Assembly (NCBI RefSeq): GCF_029504695.1
Contig: NZ_JAQFIN010000005.1
Span: forward strand, 186,001-250,000
Length of the DNA: 64,000 bases
DNA from: Parabacteroides sp. PF5-6
GTDB taxonomy: Bacteria; Bacteroidota; Bacteroidia; Bacteroidales; Tannerellaceae
Reading direction: 5' to 3'
The position numbers were made by a program, and so were the translations under genes. Under the pieces are notes generated by a model that was not told the origin of the DNA, searched no databases, and was given only the letters and a program-made list of their open reading frames with translations. Within the stretch, counting starts at the first letter, position 1. Every line of letters begins with the position of its first letter. Below are positions 52,594-61,626 of this stretch, in pieces.

Positions 52594-52624
52594 CAAATAT
52601 AGCAATATTATGGCATACAACAAA
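52594..52624 (-). promoter_or_regulatory. Promoter of the predicted small RNA
   Basis: On the minus strand TTTG (52624-52621), a 19-bp spacer and TATATTTG (52601-52594) fit the Bacteroidota promoter exactly. The Abi start codon (52610) lies inside the spacer, so initiation here and Abi translation start share the same DNA. Confidence 0.6.
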
Positions 52625-53269
52625 CAATATTTCGAAAAAGTTTTCTCCAATGAAAGAATGGAGCGGTATTTTCTTATACATCGGGATGAAGATTTAGCGA
52701 TCAAACATTATCGTTGTAACCTGGAATTGGCCGAATCCTTTTATATTAGCCTCTCTGTATTTGAAGTAGCGTTGCGAAATGCATTGAATCGTGAACTCGA
52801 AACTATGGCAGGACGTGAGGACTGGTATATTATGTTTTCCACTACACCGGGTCTGGAAAACTTAAGTCGATATATTTCACAAGCTGTAAAGCAAATTGTC
52901 GGGAGGCGCGAAGCTGTTACTCCGTCGAAAATTGTAGCCGAACTTACACTGGGTTTTTGGGTTTCATTGTTTAATAGTGAATATGAACGGTTGCTTTGGA
53001 AGCACTTGCGTCGTGCATTTCCCTATATGCCAAAAAGCGAGCGGCGGCGAAAAAATATTTCGGCGCCGCTTAATACTTTTCGAGGCTTTCGCAATCGAGT
53101 ATTTCATAATGAATCTATCTGTTGGAATCTTACCCGTGTAGCTGAAATCCATAGCGAGATAATTCAGGTTATGGGGTGGATAAATAAAGACCTTCCAGCA
53201 TGGGTGGAACCCTTTGATCGTTTTCCGGATGTCGAAAAAAGTATTCGCCAACGTTTGAAATGGGAGTAG
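52610..53269 (+). CDS. Abi-like family HEPN-domain protein
   Basis: The 219-residue all-helical protein has the Abi_2-type pattern: YFLIHRDEDLAIKHYRCNLELAESFYISLSVFEVALRNALNREL in the first third, a central LTLGFWVSLF, and the HEPN catalytic motif R161-x4-H166 in FRGFRNRVFHNESI. HEPN proteins of this group act as RNases in abortive infection or toxin-antitoxin systems. No protein antitoxin is next to it. A predicted small RNA with a strong divergent promoter overlaps its start. It is AT-rich and lies next to tandem repeats, which suggests an accessory origin. Confidence 0.82.
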   Translation: MAYNKQYFEKVFSNERMERYFLIHRDEDLAIKHYRCNLELAESFYISLSVFEVALRNALNRELETMAGREDWYIMFSTTPGLENLSRYISQAVKQIVGRREAVTPSKIVAELTLGFWVSLFNSEYERLLWKHLRRAFPYMPKSERRRKNISAPLNTFRGFRNRVFHNESICWNLTRVAEIHSEIIQVMGWINKDLPAWVEPFDRFPDVEKSIRQRLKWE

Positions 53270-53280
53270 AATACTCGTTT

Positions 53281-53874
53281 TTACCCCACCGCCACAAAAA
53301 TCTTCCGTGTACCTTTTCCGACGGAGGCGATGATTTTTTCTTCGACGAATGTATCCAGGTCTTTTTGTGCCGTATAACGGGTGCAGTTGTTTAACCGGGT
53401 GTATTCCATGCCCGTGATATGTCCGTCCTTTTCCAGCTGTTTGAGCATCCGGGCTTTGCGTTGTGCCTGTGAAGATTCGGCCGGGCTTTCTTCAGGGTAT
53501 TCCTCGATCTTGGTCGTTTGGCGGATCTTTTTCTTCAATTCGGGATGGGCGCGGAAATTCACTCCGTCGATCGTGACCTCGGTCGCCGGTTTGTTGGCGG
53601 CGTTGATGATCTGTTTGCTGCGAACCGACAACGAGAACGTACCCAGTTCTTCCCACTCGATATGATACCCTTCCTGCAAGGATTTGCGGGTGTACTGCAC
53701 CAGCCCGTCTAAGATCCCTTTGATCTGTGCCGTGTTCAGCCCCATCGGAACCAATGCTTCACAGATATCATCCAATCGCAATGTGCCTTTCGAAACAACG
53801 CGTGCGTGTTGTAATGCTTCGCCTTCCCGGTCGTTCGGGCGGGGTGTGTTGTAAATTTTTACTTTTACTGCCAT
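53281..53874 (-). CDS. HU-like DNA-binding protein with C-terminal winged-helix
   Basis: The 197-residue protein begins with an HU/IHF-like domain of the Bacteroidales HIG type (about 1-125), with IKGILDGLVQYTRKSLQEGYHIEWEELGTFSLSV as its conserved core. A linker rich in Glu and Ser follows, then a helical region (about 140-197, MLKQLEKDGHITGMEYTRLNNCTRYTAQKDLDTFVEEKII) resembling a DeoR/FIC-type winged helix. Such proteins are thought to bind DNA at the nucleoid. The four-unit palindrome array at 53906-53989 starts 32 bp upstream of its start codon and might be its own target. Confidence 0.75.
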   Translation of the reverse strand: MAVKVKIYNTPRPNDREGEALQHARVVSKGTLRLDDICEALVPMGLNTAQIKGILDGLVQYTRKSLQEGYHIEWEELGTFSLSVRSKQIINAANKPATEVTIDGVNFRAHPELKKKIRQTTKIEEYPEESPAESSQAQRKARMLKQLEKDGHITGMEYTRLNNCTRYTAQKDLDTFVEEKIIASVGKGTRKIFVAVG

Positions 53875-53905
53875 ACTCTTCTTTATTTAGTTGCCATTAT
53901 TTATT

Positions 53906-53989
53906 TGTTGACAAATATAAACAGATTTGTTGATAGTTATCAACAAATCTGTTGACAATTGTCAACAAATCTGTTGATAATTATCAACA
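53906..53989. repeat. Four-unit TGTTGA-TCAACA palindrome array (copy B)
   Basis: Units at 53906-53923 (degenerate right half), 53928-53945, 53950-53967 and 53972-53989 have an exact 22-bp period. The same array in the same orientation is at 11278-11361, and both lie just upstream of a minus-strand gene. Confidence 0.85.
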
Positions 53990-54073
53990 AGTGAATGCCC
54001 CTGCCGAAACAAAAACCTATTCGCCTGACTTTGTGAAACTTCCCGTACCTTCGTGCTCGATTCAAATATTAAC

Positions 54074-54176
54074 CACCACGAGCACGAAGAGCACAACGCT
54101 TTTTTTGTTTCTAATATATTTGCTGGATAATCGCGGAAAATTAAAAAACGTTGTGTTCTCCGTGTTCTTCGTGGTG
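54074..54176. repeat. CACCACGAG inverted repeat
   Basis: CACCACGAGCACGAAGAGC continuing to CACAACG (54074-54097) is matched by the complement CGTTGTGTTCTCCGTGTTC continuing to GTGGTG (54149-54176). It is related to 61546-61623 and, as a single arm, to 62308-62335. Confidence 0.75.
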
Positions 54177-54284
54177 CTGAAAAAATAGCTGTGGTTTATA
54201 CCGGGGCGTCAATTAAAATGTTTTTCTTTGTAACTACCGGAACATTCGAGTGCAGAATGTCTTAACCTTAAGCAAATATAATTT

Positions 54285-56030
54285 ATGAAATACAAAAGAT
54301 GTCAATCTTTGCTAATCGTCTGTTTATTAGTGTATTGTGGTTTTTGTTTTTCTTCCTGTCGGGAGGATCCGGCCACTACCCGGTTATTGCAGGAAGCCGA
54401 GGCCGCACTGGATAGTGTGCCCCAGAAAGCTTATACCCTCTTAAAAAACGCGGATTCCATCGCCGTTTTTAGTACCGCCCAACGTGCCGAGTGGAACCTA
54501 TTGATCACCCAGGCGATGGATAAAATCAAAGAGAAACCGGCAAACGACTCCATTATCCGGCAGGCGGTCGATTATTACGCCCAAAAAGAGGATCCCCACC
54601 GGCAGATGCTTTCCTATTATTATTGGGGCCGAGTAACCCATACGCTGGACGACGCCCTCCGGGCACAGGAGTATTACCTGAAAGCCCGGGAAAAAGCGAT
54701 ACAGATCCATAACGCTCCCTATCTGGCCCGGATCAATAGTAATATCGGTATGCTTTATCTCTATCAGGAATTGCCGGAAGAGGCGTTACCTTATTTATTG
54801 GAGACGCAGGAATATTTTGTGCGACAAAATGATCCTGTAAATCAGCGTTTGGCTAATCGAAACCTGGCTCGTGCCTATTCTATACTTCACGAGCCCGATA
54901 GTACGTTGTTCTATTATAAAAAAGCATTAATATACGCCACTGTATCGAAGCAGAGAGTAGCCCTTATCAATGAGATCATCCCTATATATATCAATCAAGC
55001 GCAGTATGATTCCGCTTTTGTTTATATGCAGGAGATTCAGAAATTATCCGAATATCGGCTTTCTTTACAATCCAGTTTGGTCGTAGGCCAATATTTTGCC
55101 CATACGAATCAACCGGATTCAGCGAATTATTATTTGAAGAAATGCCTTGACACTGATAAAATTCATATACATGCTACCGCCTGTTTCCATCTCTATCAAA
55201 TGGCACGAGAAAGGCAAGACCTGAAAAACTATACGTTACATCAGACCCAATATGAGATCCTACGGGATTCCATTATGGATAATACCTATACCGAAAAGCT
55301 TTTGTATCTGCAGACATTATACGACCATGAGAAAAAAGAAAATGAAATCAAACAAATAAAACAGGCCCATACCATTGCGAAGCTGGTTGGAGGCTTATTG
55401 GCCTGTACCGTTTTTGTGTTGGGGATGTTTTTGTTTCTCTTACTTTCCCGAATACAAAGGCGCAAAAAGGAATGGGAAAATCAGCAAACGCTTTGGGCGG
55501 AGAAGGAAAAGGAGCAGGAGAATAAAATTCAGGAAAGTATAAAGCAACTCAATCAAAATAACCAGGTCATAGAAATATTGGAGAAACGGCTGGATAATAA
55601 AGAAGAAAATGAAGAAGCGCTTCAAGAATTGCTTGTCGATCTAAAAGAAGAAAATAAATTGCTGAAATACAAGACAACTCCTATCAATGCAATAGATAAA
55701 AGATTGGCCTCTTCTCCTGTATATCAGAAATTTCGTGATGCAGAAAGGGCAATGTCTCTACATGAGATCGATGAGTTTCTGCATTTGATTGATCAGGTAT
55801 ATCCTTCTTTCAAAAGTAAAATATATGAATTCAACACTCCCCTGAGTAAGGATGAATGGGCGATTTGTTATCTCACAAAAGGGCGGTTAATAAATAGTAC
55901 AATCGCAATCCTATTGAAGCAATCCGAATCGAATATAGGTAATAAAAAACGAAAATTATGTGCGCCGTTCTTTTCGATAGAGAAAGGAAGTGTTACTATA
56001 TTCGATAAGCAAATACGCGAATTAGAGTAA
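54285..56030 (+). CDS. Membrane TPR lipoprotein regulator with C-terminal HTH-like domain
   Basis: The 581-residue protein has a lipoprotein-type signal (CFSSC, Cys25), TPR-like helices over about 35-350, and one transmembrane segment (about 367-388). A long charged coiled coil (about 395-465) leads to a C-terminal domain (about 490-581) with SKDEWAICYLTKGRLINSTIAILLKQSESNIGNKKRKL. That last part looks like a LuxR-type helix-turn-helix. The topology matches Bacteroidota TPR sensor-regulators that couple an extracytoplasmic signal to transcription. The tandem MG2/plug genes 370 bp downstream are the likely targets, but this is only suggested by position. Confidence 0.75.
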   Translation: MKYKRCQSLLIVCLLVYCGFCFSSCREDPATTRLLQEAEAALDSVPQKAYTLLKNADSIAVFSTAQRAEWNLLITQAMDKIKEKPANDSIIRQAVDYYAQKEDPHRQMLSYYYWGRVTHTLDDALRAQEYYLKAREKAIQIHNAPYLARINSNIGMLYLYQELPEEALPYLLETQEYFVRQNDPVNQRLANRNLARAYSILHEPDSTLFYYKKALIYATVSKQRVALINEIIPIYINQAQYDSAFVYMQEIQKLSEYRLSLQSSLVVGQYFAHTNQPDSANYYLKKCLDTDKIHIHATACFHLYQMARERQDLKNYTLHQTQYEILRDSIMDNTYTEKLLYLQTLYDHEKKENEIKQIKQAHTIAKLVGGLLACTVFVLGMFLFLLLSRIQRRKKEWENQQTLWAEKEKEQENKIQESIKQLNQNNQVIEILEKRLDNKEENEEALQELLVDLKEENKLLKYKTTPINAIDKRLASSPVYQKFRDAERAMSLHEIDEFLHLIDQVYPSFKSKIYEFNTPLSKDEWAICYLTKGRLINSTIAILLKQSESNIGNKKRKLCAPFFSIEKGSVTIFDKQIRELE

Positions 56031-56094
56031 AATAGAGAGAAGAAACGTAGTCATTCCCTTTTTGTATACTTCTAATACACAGTGCGATATGAAG

Positions 56095-56116
56095 TCGTGC
56101 ATAAATCGTGCATAAA
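56095..56116 (+). promoter_or_regulatory. 11-bp tandem direct repeat upstream of the MG2/plug genes
   Basis: TCGTGCATAAA occurs twice with no gap (56095-56105, 56106-56116), one helical turn per unit. A -7-like box TATTTTTA lies at 56144-56151. It may be an operator for the upstream regulator. The rest of the 370-bp gap holds only the 56277 stem. Confidence 0.4.
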
Positions 56117-56276
56117 ATCCGGGTCGAATTAAATCGAGAACCCTATTTTTACACCAAAGAATTTAAACTACTTGAAACCATGGAGCGTTTATTGATTTTT
56201 CAGAAATGGGCTTGCCCAACCGTATACAAATAGATAGTCCCATATTTATTTGTACTCCTTATTTATAAATGAGAGG

Positions 56277-56302
56277 TAGAGTATGCTGAATAGCATACTC
56301 TA
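56277..56302. repeat. Perfect 11-bp hairpin
   Basis: TAGAGTATGCT (56277-56287) and AGCATACTCTA (56292-56302) form a perfect stem with the tetraloop GAAT. No T-run follows. It lies about 100 bp before the first MG2/plug gene. Confidence 0.7.
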
Positions 56303-56400
56303 CTATATTCTTGAAAATCAAGAAAGAAGATGAATTGTGTTGGGGAAAGACTATCTTTACCGGTAGTTCGGATGTAAACTATAATCAAATCTATTGAATT

Positions 56401-58854
56401 ATGATAAAAAAGTTAACCTATACGAGTCTATTATGGATGGTGTTCTCTTGGGTCGTCTTGGCTCAAACAGAAAGTGACACCCTTTTCCGCACCGTATCCA
56501 AGCGCTTACATGAATTCCAATACAATGCTCCCCGTGAGAAAGTGTATGTGCATCAGGATCGGACACAGTATGTGGCCGGAGAAACGATGTGGTTTAAGGC
56601 CTATCAGTCGTCTTCGCCGGACTTTCCGGTGGAAAGCGGGGTGGTGTATGTGGAACTGATCGATGGCATGAACCAGGCGGTGGCTGAAACCAAATGGAAA
56701 TTGGAGAACGGCAGCGCGGCAGGACATATCGAGCTGCCCGACACATTGACCAGCGGCCTGTACCAGCTTCGCGCTTATACCGGATGGATGCAGAACTTTG
56801 ACGCGGAGGGGTTCTTTACCCGGGAATTGACCATTGCTTCGCGTTATGCCGCGTCTCAGGAAAACCCGACAAACGCTGCCGAAGCCGGCAAAGCGCTTGC
56901 GGAAGATCTGCCTTTGGAGGAAATGCCGGAACGAAAAGTGGAGCTTGCTTTCTTCCCCGAAGGGGGGAACTTAGTGGCGGGACTGCCTTCGAAGATCGCT
57001 TTCAAAGTGACCGACCGCGCGGGGAAAGGTATCGAGGCCTCGGGAGTGGTTTGCGACCAGGATGGGAATGAGGTGCGTCGCTTTGAAACCCAACACCGCG
57101 GAATGGGCTCTTTCGCTTTGGAACCGGAAATAGGAAAGCAATATATAGCCCGGCTCGACGGGATGAAAGTGCAGGTGGCACTGCCCGAAATCTATGCCCA
57201 AGGGTTGGTCATGTCGTTGGGCTACCGCGACGACCGCCTGCGCATCACCCTGCGCCATAACTTAGATGCCGTGCGCACCCAGACGCCTTTTCACCTGACA
57301 ATCCATCAGGAAGGTATTCCGTGGTTTAATGCCCATGTGAATATGCAGGAGCGAACGACAGTCTTTGATATTCCGAAGGAGAAACTGCCTGTCGGTCTGT
57401 TTGTGATTACCCTCTACGATGATAACCTACATGCTTATGCCGAACGGCTGGCGTTCGTGAATCACCCGGAGCAATTAGAGATACACGCCAAAGCGGATCA
57501 GGCAGTATATGCATCACGGCAAAAGGTGACGGTAGAGATAGACGTTCCCGAATTGTATGATGCGCCGCAAACAGGAGATTTCTCTGTGGCAGTGGTGAAA
57601 GCCAATCTCGAAGATGCCGATACGCAGAATAATCTCTTTACGGATTATTTCCTGACCAGCGAACTCAGAGGCCGCATTGAGCAGCCGACGTACTACTTCA
57701 ATGCCAACGACACCCTCGTGGCCCAACACCTGGATCTGCTTTTACAGACCCATGGTTGGCGGCGGTACGTCTGGGATAACGTTGTTTCGGGAAAGACTCC
57801 CGAGATCAGTTTCCCGGTGGAACAACAGTTATCGTTTGCCGGAAAGATCTATCCGCGCAGTAAGAATCAAAAGATGGAAGAGGTCGAGATAACCGCTTCG
57901 TTCCGGCAGGATGCGGTAAGCGACTTCCTTTCGTTTCATCCCGATAAAGAAGGACTTTTTCAGTTTGTCTACGATGACTTCTGCGATACGGCGGAGGTGA
58001 TCTTGTCGGCACAAGACCAACGAAAACGGATCCTGGATATCTCACTGATTGAGCGGCAGAAGACGCCACACAACTATTTTTCCTACGCCGAGGAGGATGC
58101 GGATGATGAGTCGCAGGAAGTCTATGTCGAACTCTTGGGGACCATCCCGCAAGGTAACCTGGTGGATATCGACCAGACGGTACATGAATTGCCGGAAATC
58201 AGTGTAACCGTCAAGCGCAAGCAGTATCCGCATAAAGATAAGGTGCACGACGAGAACCTGGCGTTACATACCTACGAGGTCCGGAGAGAAGCTTCTTATG
58301 GAAGTAGTGCAGGAGCCTTGAGTATATTATGGTATATCCCCAAAAAGCTAGTCAGAGATCTGGGAAATTATTTCATGAAGGGAGGTAGTGGAGATAACAT
58401 TTATTTCTTGTTGGATGGCGTTCGGACGTCTGCGGCAAATATAAAAACAATTCCTCCCCATTTCATTGACCATGTTGAGTTGCTCTCTTTTACCACGGCT
58501 ATGCGGTATACCAGTCAATATGCTATGGGAGAAACTACCTTTTACCCCATTGCTTTCTGGACAAGAGACCGGCTGTCGTATTCCGAACCGGTGAAAAGTG
58601 TTACTTATCAATTTCCGGGCTTTAGTCAAATCAAAGAGTTTTACGCGCCGGACTATGCCACAGTCAACGATGTACGAAAGGCAGACTTTCGCAACACCCT
58701 CTACTGGCAGCCCCATGTAACGATCAATGCCGACGGTAAAGCCGAATTCAGCTTCTTTACCTCCGATGATAAAGGCGAATACCTGATCCATTACGAAGGA
58801 CGGTCGGATAACGGAGAAATAGGCGTGACTTCTTCATTTATTCACATACAATAA
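56401..58854 (+). CDS. Exported MG2/TonB-plug-like protein A
   Basis: The 817-residue protein has a signal peptide (LLWMVFSWVVLAQ) and a first domain like an MG2/alpha-2-macroglobulin strand (VYVHQDRTQYVAGETMWFKAYQ). An Ala/Glu-rich linker (about 145-180) follows. Next come further beta-sandwich domains (FFPEGGNLVAGLPSKIAFKVTD, VTVEIDVPELYD). Near the C-terminus is a TonB-receptor-plug-like segment (IYFLLDGVRTSAANIKTIPPHFIDHVELL), with no barrel. The end repeats that of the downstream paralog (TSDDKGEYLIHYEGRSDNGEIG). Function is unknown; a surface or periplasmic structural or binding role is likely. It is 7 bp before protein B. Confidence 0.75.
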   Translation: MIKKLTYTSLLWMVFSWVVLAQTESDTLFRTVSKRLHEFQYNAPREKVYVHQDRTQYVAGETMWFKAYQSSSPDFPVESGVVYVELIDGMNQAVAETKWKLENGSAAGHIELPDTLTSGLYQLRAYTGWMQNFDAEGFFTRELTIASRYAASQENPTNAAEAGKALAEDLPLEEMPERKVELAFFPEGGNLVAGLPSKIAFKVTDRAGKGIEASGVVCDQDGNEVRRFETQHRGMGSFALEPEIGKQYIARLDGMKVQVALPEIYAQGLVMSLGYRDDRLRITLRHNLDAVRTQTPFHLTIHQEGIPWFNAHVNMQERTTVFDIPKEKLPVGLFVITLYDDNLHAYAERLAFVNHPEQLEIHAKADQAVYASRQKVTVEIDVPELYDAPQTGDFSVAVVKANLEDADTQNNLFTDYFLTSELRGRIEQPTYYFNANDTLVAQHLDLLLQTHGWRRYVWDNVVSGKTPEISFPVEQQLSFAGKIYPRSKNQKMEEVEITASFRQDAVSDFLSFHPDKEGLFQFVYDDFCDTAEVILSAQDQRKRILDISLIERQKTPHNYFSYAEEDADDESQEVYVELLGTIPQGNLVDIDQTVHELPEISVTVKRKQYPHKDKVHDENLALHTYEVRREASYGSSAGALSILWYIPKKLVRDLGNYFMKGGSGDNIYFLLDGVRTSAANIKTIPPHFIDHVELLSFTTAMRYTSQYAMGETTFYPIAFWTRDRLSYSEPVKSVTYQFPGFSQIKEFYAPDYATVNDVRKADFRNTLYWQPHVTINADGKAEFSFFTSDDKGEYLIHYEGRSDNGEIGVTSSFIHIQ

Positions 58855-58861
58855 AATAGTT

Positions 58862-61504
58862 ATGGAATCGAAAAAGATAATGTTTGCTGTTGTTTTATGG
58901 ATGCTGTTGCCTTTTGTGGGAAGCGCTCAAACGGAAAGTGACACCCTTTTCCATACCGTATCCAAGCGTTTACATGAATTCCAGTACAATGCTCCCCGCG
59001 AGAAAGTGTATGTGCATCAGGATCGGACACAGTATGTGGCCGGGGAAACGATGTGGTTTAAGGTGTATCAGTCGTCTTCGCCGGACTTTCCGGTAGAAAG
59101 CGGGGTGGTGTATGTGGAACTGATCGATGGTATGAACCAGGCAGTAGCTGAAACCAAATGGAAACTGGAGAACGGCAGCGCGGCAGGACATATCGAACTA
59201 CCCGATACATTGACCAGTGGCCTGTATCAGCTTCGCGCTTATACCGGGTGGATGCAGAACTTCGACGCGGAGGGCTTCTTTACCCGGGAGATCCGGATTG
59301 CTTCGCCATTTTTCGATCCCTGGGGCATTGAAACAGATTTTTCCGTAACGGGCAATATGCTTTCTGCGGCTCTGCGTTTTTTGCATAAACCGGAAGGGAC
59401 GCTTCGGTACAAATTGCGTCTCAATGGAGAAGTTTCCCGGGCGTATCCTTTGAAGCTGGACGAAGACGGGGAAGTGCATCTGGATATCGAACTGCCGGAG
59501 GATACGGAGTATGAAGGAACGCAGTTCTTTATTGTGGAGACTCCGGAGGGGGATCGGGAATTCCCTGTTTCCTTAGAGGCTCCCGTACAGTTCACCCTTT
59601 TTCCCGAAGGGGGAAACCTGGTCGCCGGATTGCCTTCCAAGATCGCTTTTAAGGTAACCGACCGGCAGGGAAAAGGGCTAAATGCCGACGGGGTGATTGT
59701 AGACAATGAGGGGAAAGAGGTTCGCCGCTTCCATACCCAATATCTGGGACACGGATATTTCTATTTTGAGCCGGAAGAAGGAAAGCAATATACTGCCCGC
59801 TTGGATAATCCGGTGGTGAAGACTCCTTTCCCTCCCGTTTACCCCAAAGGGATGGTGATGGATGTCAGGCGTTCGGGCGACCGGATGCGGATAGCGTTGA
59901 AACATAATCTGGAAAGTAACCATCTGCTGTTGCCGTTTTATCTGACCATCCACCAGGAAGGGGTGGTTTGGTTTAATGCGTTTGTGGATATGAGCGAGAA
60001 GATGACGGTACTGGATATCCCCAAAGAAAAGCTGCCGGAAGGCATTTTCACGATTACAATATATGACGAAAACCTTCAGGCGTATTGTGAACGCCTGGCT
60101 TTTATCAATTACCCGGAACAATTGCAACTGTCTTTGGAGACGGATAAAACGGCGTACGGAAAACGGGAAAAGGTTGTTGTCCGGATGGATGTAAAAGATA
60201 AATACGGCTCAGTGGAGGATGGAGACTTTTCGGTTGCCGTTGTTAAATCGGAGTTGGATAAGACAGATACCCGCAATAACTTTTATACGGACTATTTCCT
60301 CCGCAGTGAACTGAAAGGACGGGTAGAGGCTCCTGCCTCTTATTTTGCCAAACGGGATACGACCGGATTAAACCAGCTTGACTTACTGCTACTGACACAG
60401 GGTTGGCGCAGGTATAACTGGGATTATGTCGTATCAGGGAAGAACCCGGATTTGTATTACCCGGTCGAGAAAGATTTGTCATTTTCGGGACAGGTGCAGT
60501 TGCGGAATAGGGATAAGAACCTGGAAGATATCTCCATCAATGCCATCCTTCAGCGCGACTCCATCGAAGAGATCGTCTCTGCCCATCCGGGCTACCGGGG
60601 CGCATTTAAGTTTGAGGGCTATGACTTCTGCGATACGATGGAGGTGGTGATCTCTGTGGTCGACAAAAAGAACCGGACCTTGTATCTTTCGGTAGTCAAC
60701 CATGAAGGCCAGCCTTCGGATTATTACACTTACGGTTCAGGAATCAACCGAAGCGATAATGACTCTCTAATAGTAGAAATGAGCGGCACGATACCCATAA
60801 CCCCCGGTGAAAGTATAGATAAAGCGATTCATGAATTACCGGAGGTGAGTGTGACAGCCAAAGCTAAATCGAAGGATCATCGGAGATTACACAATGAGAC
60901 GTTTAATATCGGAACTTATAAAGCAGTAAAAAATCGCTCTTATGGAGGCAAATGGGGTGCGTTGGGGATTTTGTTTTATACCCCGGGAGTCACTGCGCTC
61001 GACCAGGGGGATCAATTAAGCCTTCGAGTATTTGGCGTTGGATTACTTGCGCCACCTCCCCTTTTAGTATTGGATGGCAACCGAGCAGACGATAAGACAT
61101 TGACTTCTATCCCTCCGAATTTTATTGAACGCGTAGAAGTCTTAGGCCCAGCATCAGCTATGGTGTATGGTAGAAGTGGTGGCGGAGCGATTCTTTTCTT
61201 CACCCGCAGTTGGGATGATATGGTGGATATGATCCCTTCTAAAACAGTGATTCATAAGTTTGTGGGTTATACCCGCCCGAAAGAGTTCTATTCTGTAGAT
61301 TACTCTGATTCCTCACCCGATCATTGGGTTCAAGACCAACGAAATACCCTCTACTGGCAACCGGAAGTGAGAATGAATGAAGAAGGAGAAATGGAATTTA
61401 CGTTCTTTACTTCTGATGATAAAGGCGAATACCTGATCCATTGCGAAGGACGGTCGGATAACGGAGAAATAGGCGTAACGCATTGTCTTATAGGGATACA
61501 TTGA
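58862..61504 (+). CDS. Exported MG2/TonB-plug-like protein B (tandem paralog)
   Basis: The 880-residue protein has a signal peptide (VVLWMLLPFVGSAQ) and an N-terminal region nearly identical to protein A over about 120 residues. Where A has an Ala/Glu linker, B has an extra beta domain (about 150-215, SVTGNMLSAALRFLHKPEGT). The plug-like part reads GVGLLAPPPLLVLDGNRADD..SIPPNFIERVEVLGPASAMVYGRSGGGAILFFTR, closer than in A to a canonical plug end. No barrel follows. Both start and end sequences match A far better than the middle does. Function is unknown. Confidence 0.75.
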   Translation: MESKKIMFAVVLWMLLPFVGSAQTESDTLFHTVSKRLHEFQYNAPREKVYVHQDRTQYVAGETMWFKVYQSSSPDFPVESGVVYVELIDGMNQAVAETKWKLENGSAAGHIELPDTLTSGLYQLRAYTGWMQNFDAEGFFTREIRIASPFFDPWGIETDFSVTGNMLSAALRFLHKPEGTLRYKLRLNGEVSRAYPLKLDEDGEVHLDIELPEDTEYEGTQFFIVETPEGDREFPVSLEAPVQFTLFPEGGNLVAGLPSKIAFKVTDRQGKGLNADGVIVDNEGKEVRRFHTQYLGHGYFYFEPEEGKQYTARLDNPVVKTPFPPVYPKGMVMDVRRSGDRMRIALKHNLESNHLLLPFYLTIHQEGVVWFNAFVDMSEKMTVLDIPKEKLPEGIFTITIYDENLQAYCERLAFINYPEQLQLSLETDKTAYGKREKVVVRMDVKDKYGSVEDGDFSVAVVKSELDKTDTRNNFYTDYFLRSELKGRVEAPASYFAKRDTTGLNQLDLLLLTQGWRRYNWDYVVSGKNPDLYYPVEKDLSFSGQVQLRNRDKNLEDISINAILQRDSIEEIVSAHPGYRGAFKFEGYDFCDTMEVVISVVDKKNRTLYLSVVNHEGQPSDYYTYGSGINRSDNDSLIVEMSGTIPITPGESIDKAIHELPEVSVTAKAKSKDHRRLHNETFNIGTYKAVKNRSYGGKWGALGILFYTPGVTALDQGDQLSLRVFGVGLLAPPPLLVLDGNRADDKTLTSIPPNFIERVEVLGPASAMVYGRSGGGAILFFTRSWDDMVDMIPSKTVIHKFVGYTRPKEFYSVDYSDSSPDHWVQDQRNTLYWQPEVRMNEEGEMEFTFFTSDDKGEYLIHCEGRSDNGEIGVTHCLIGIH

Positions 61505-61545
61505 ATACGGAATAATAGACTGTAAAGATAAACTATAACCGAATT

Positions 61546-61623
61546 AACCACGAAGCACACGAAATACACGACGTCGAAAGAGAAAACCTCCACAGCGTTG
61601 TGTTCGTCGTGTTCGTTGTGGTT
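61546..61623. repeat. AACCACGAAG inverted repeat
   Basis: AACCACGAAGCACACGAAAT (61546-61565) is matched by complementary sequence ending TTCGTTGTGGTT (61612-61623). It lies between protein B and the ORF6N gene, whose 3' ends converge here. Confidence 0.72.
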
Positions 61624-61626
61624 CGA

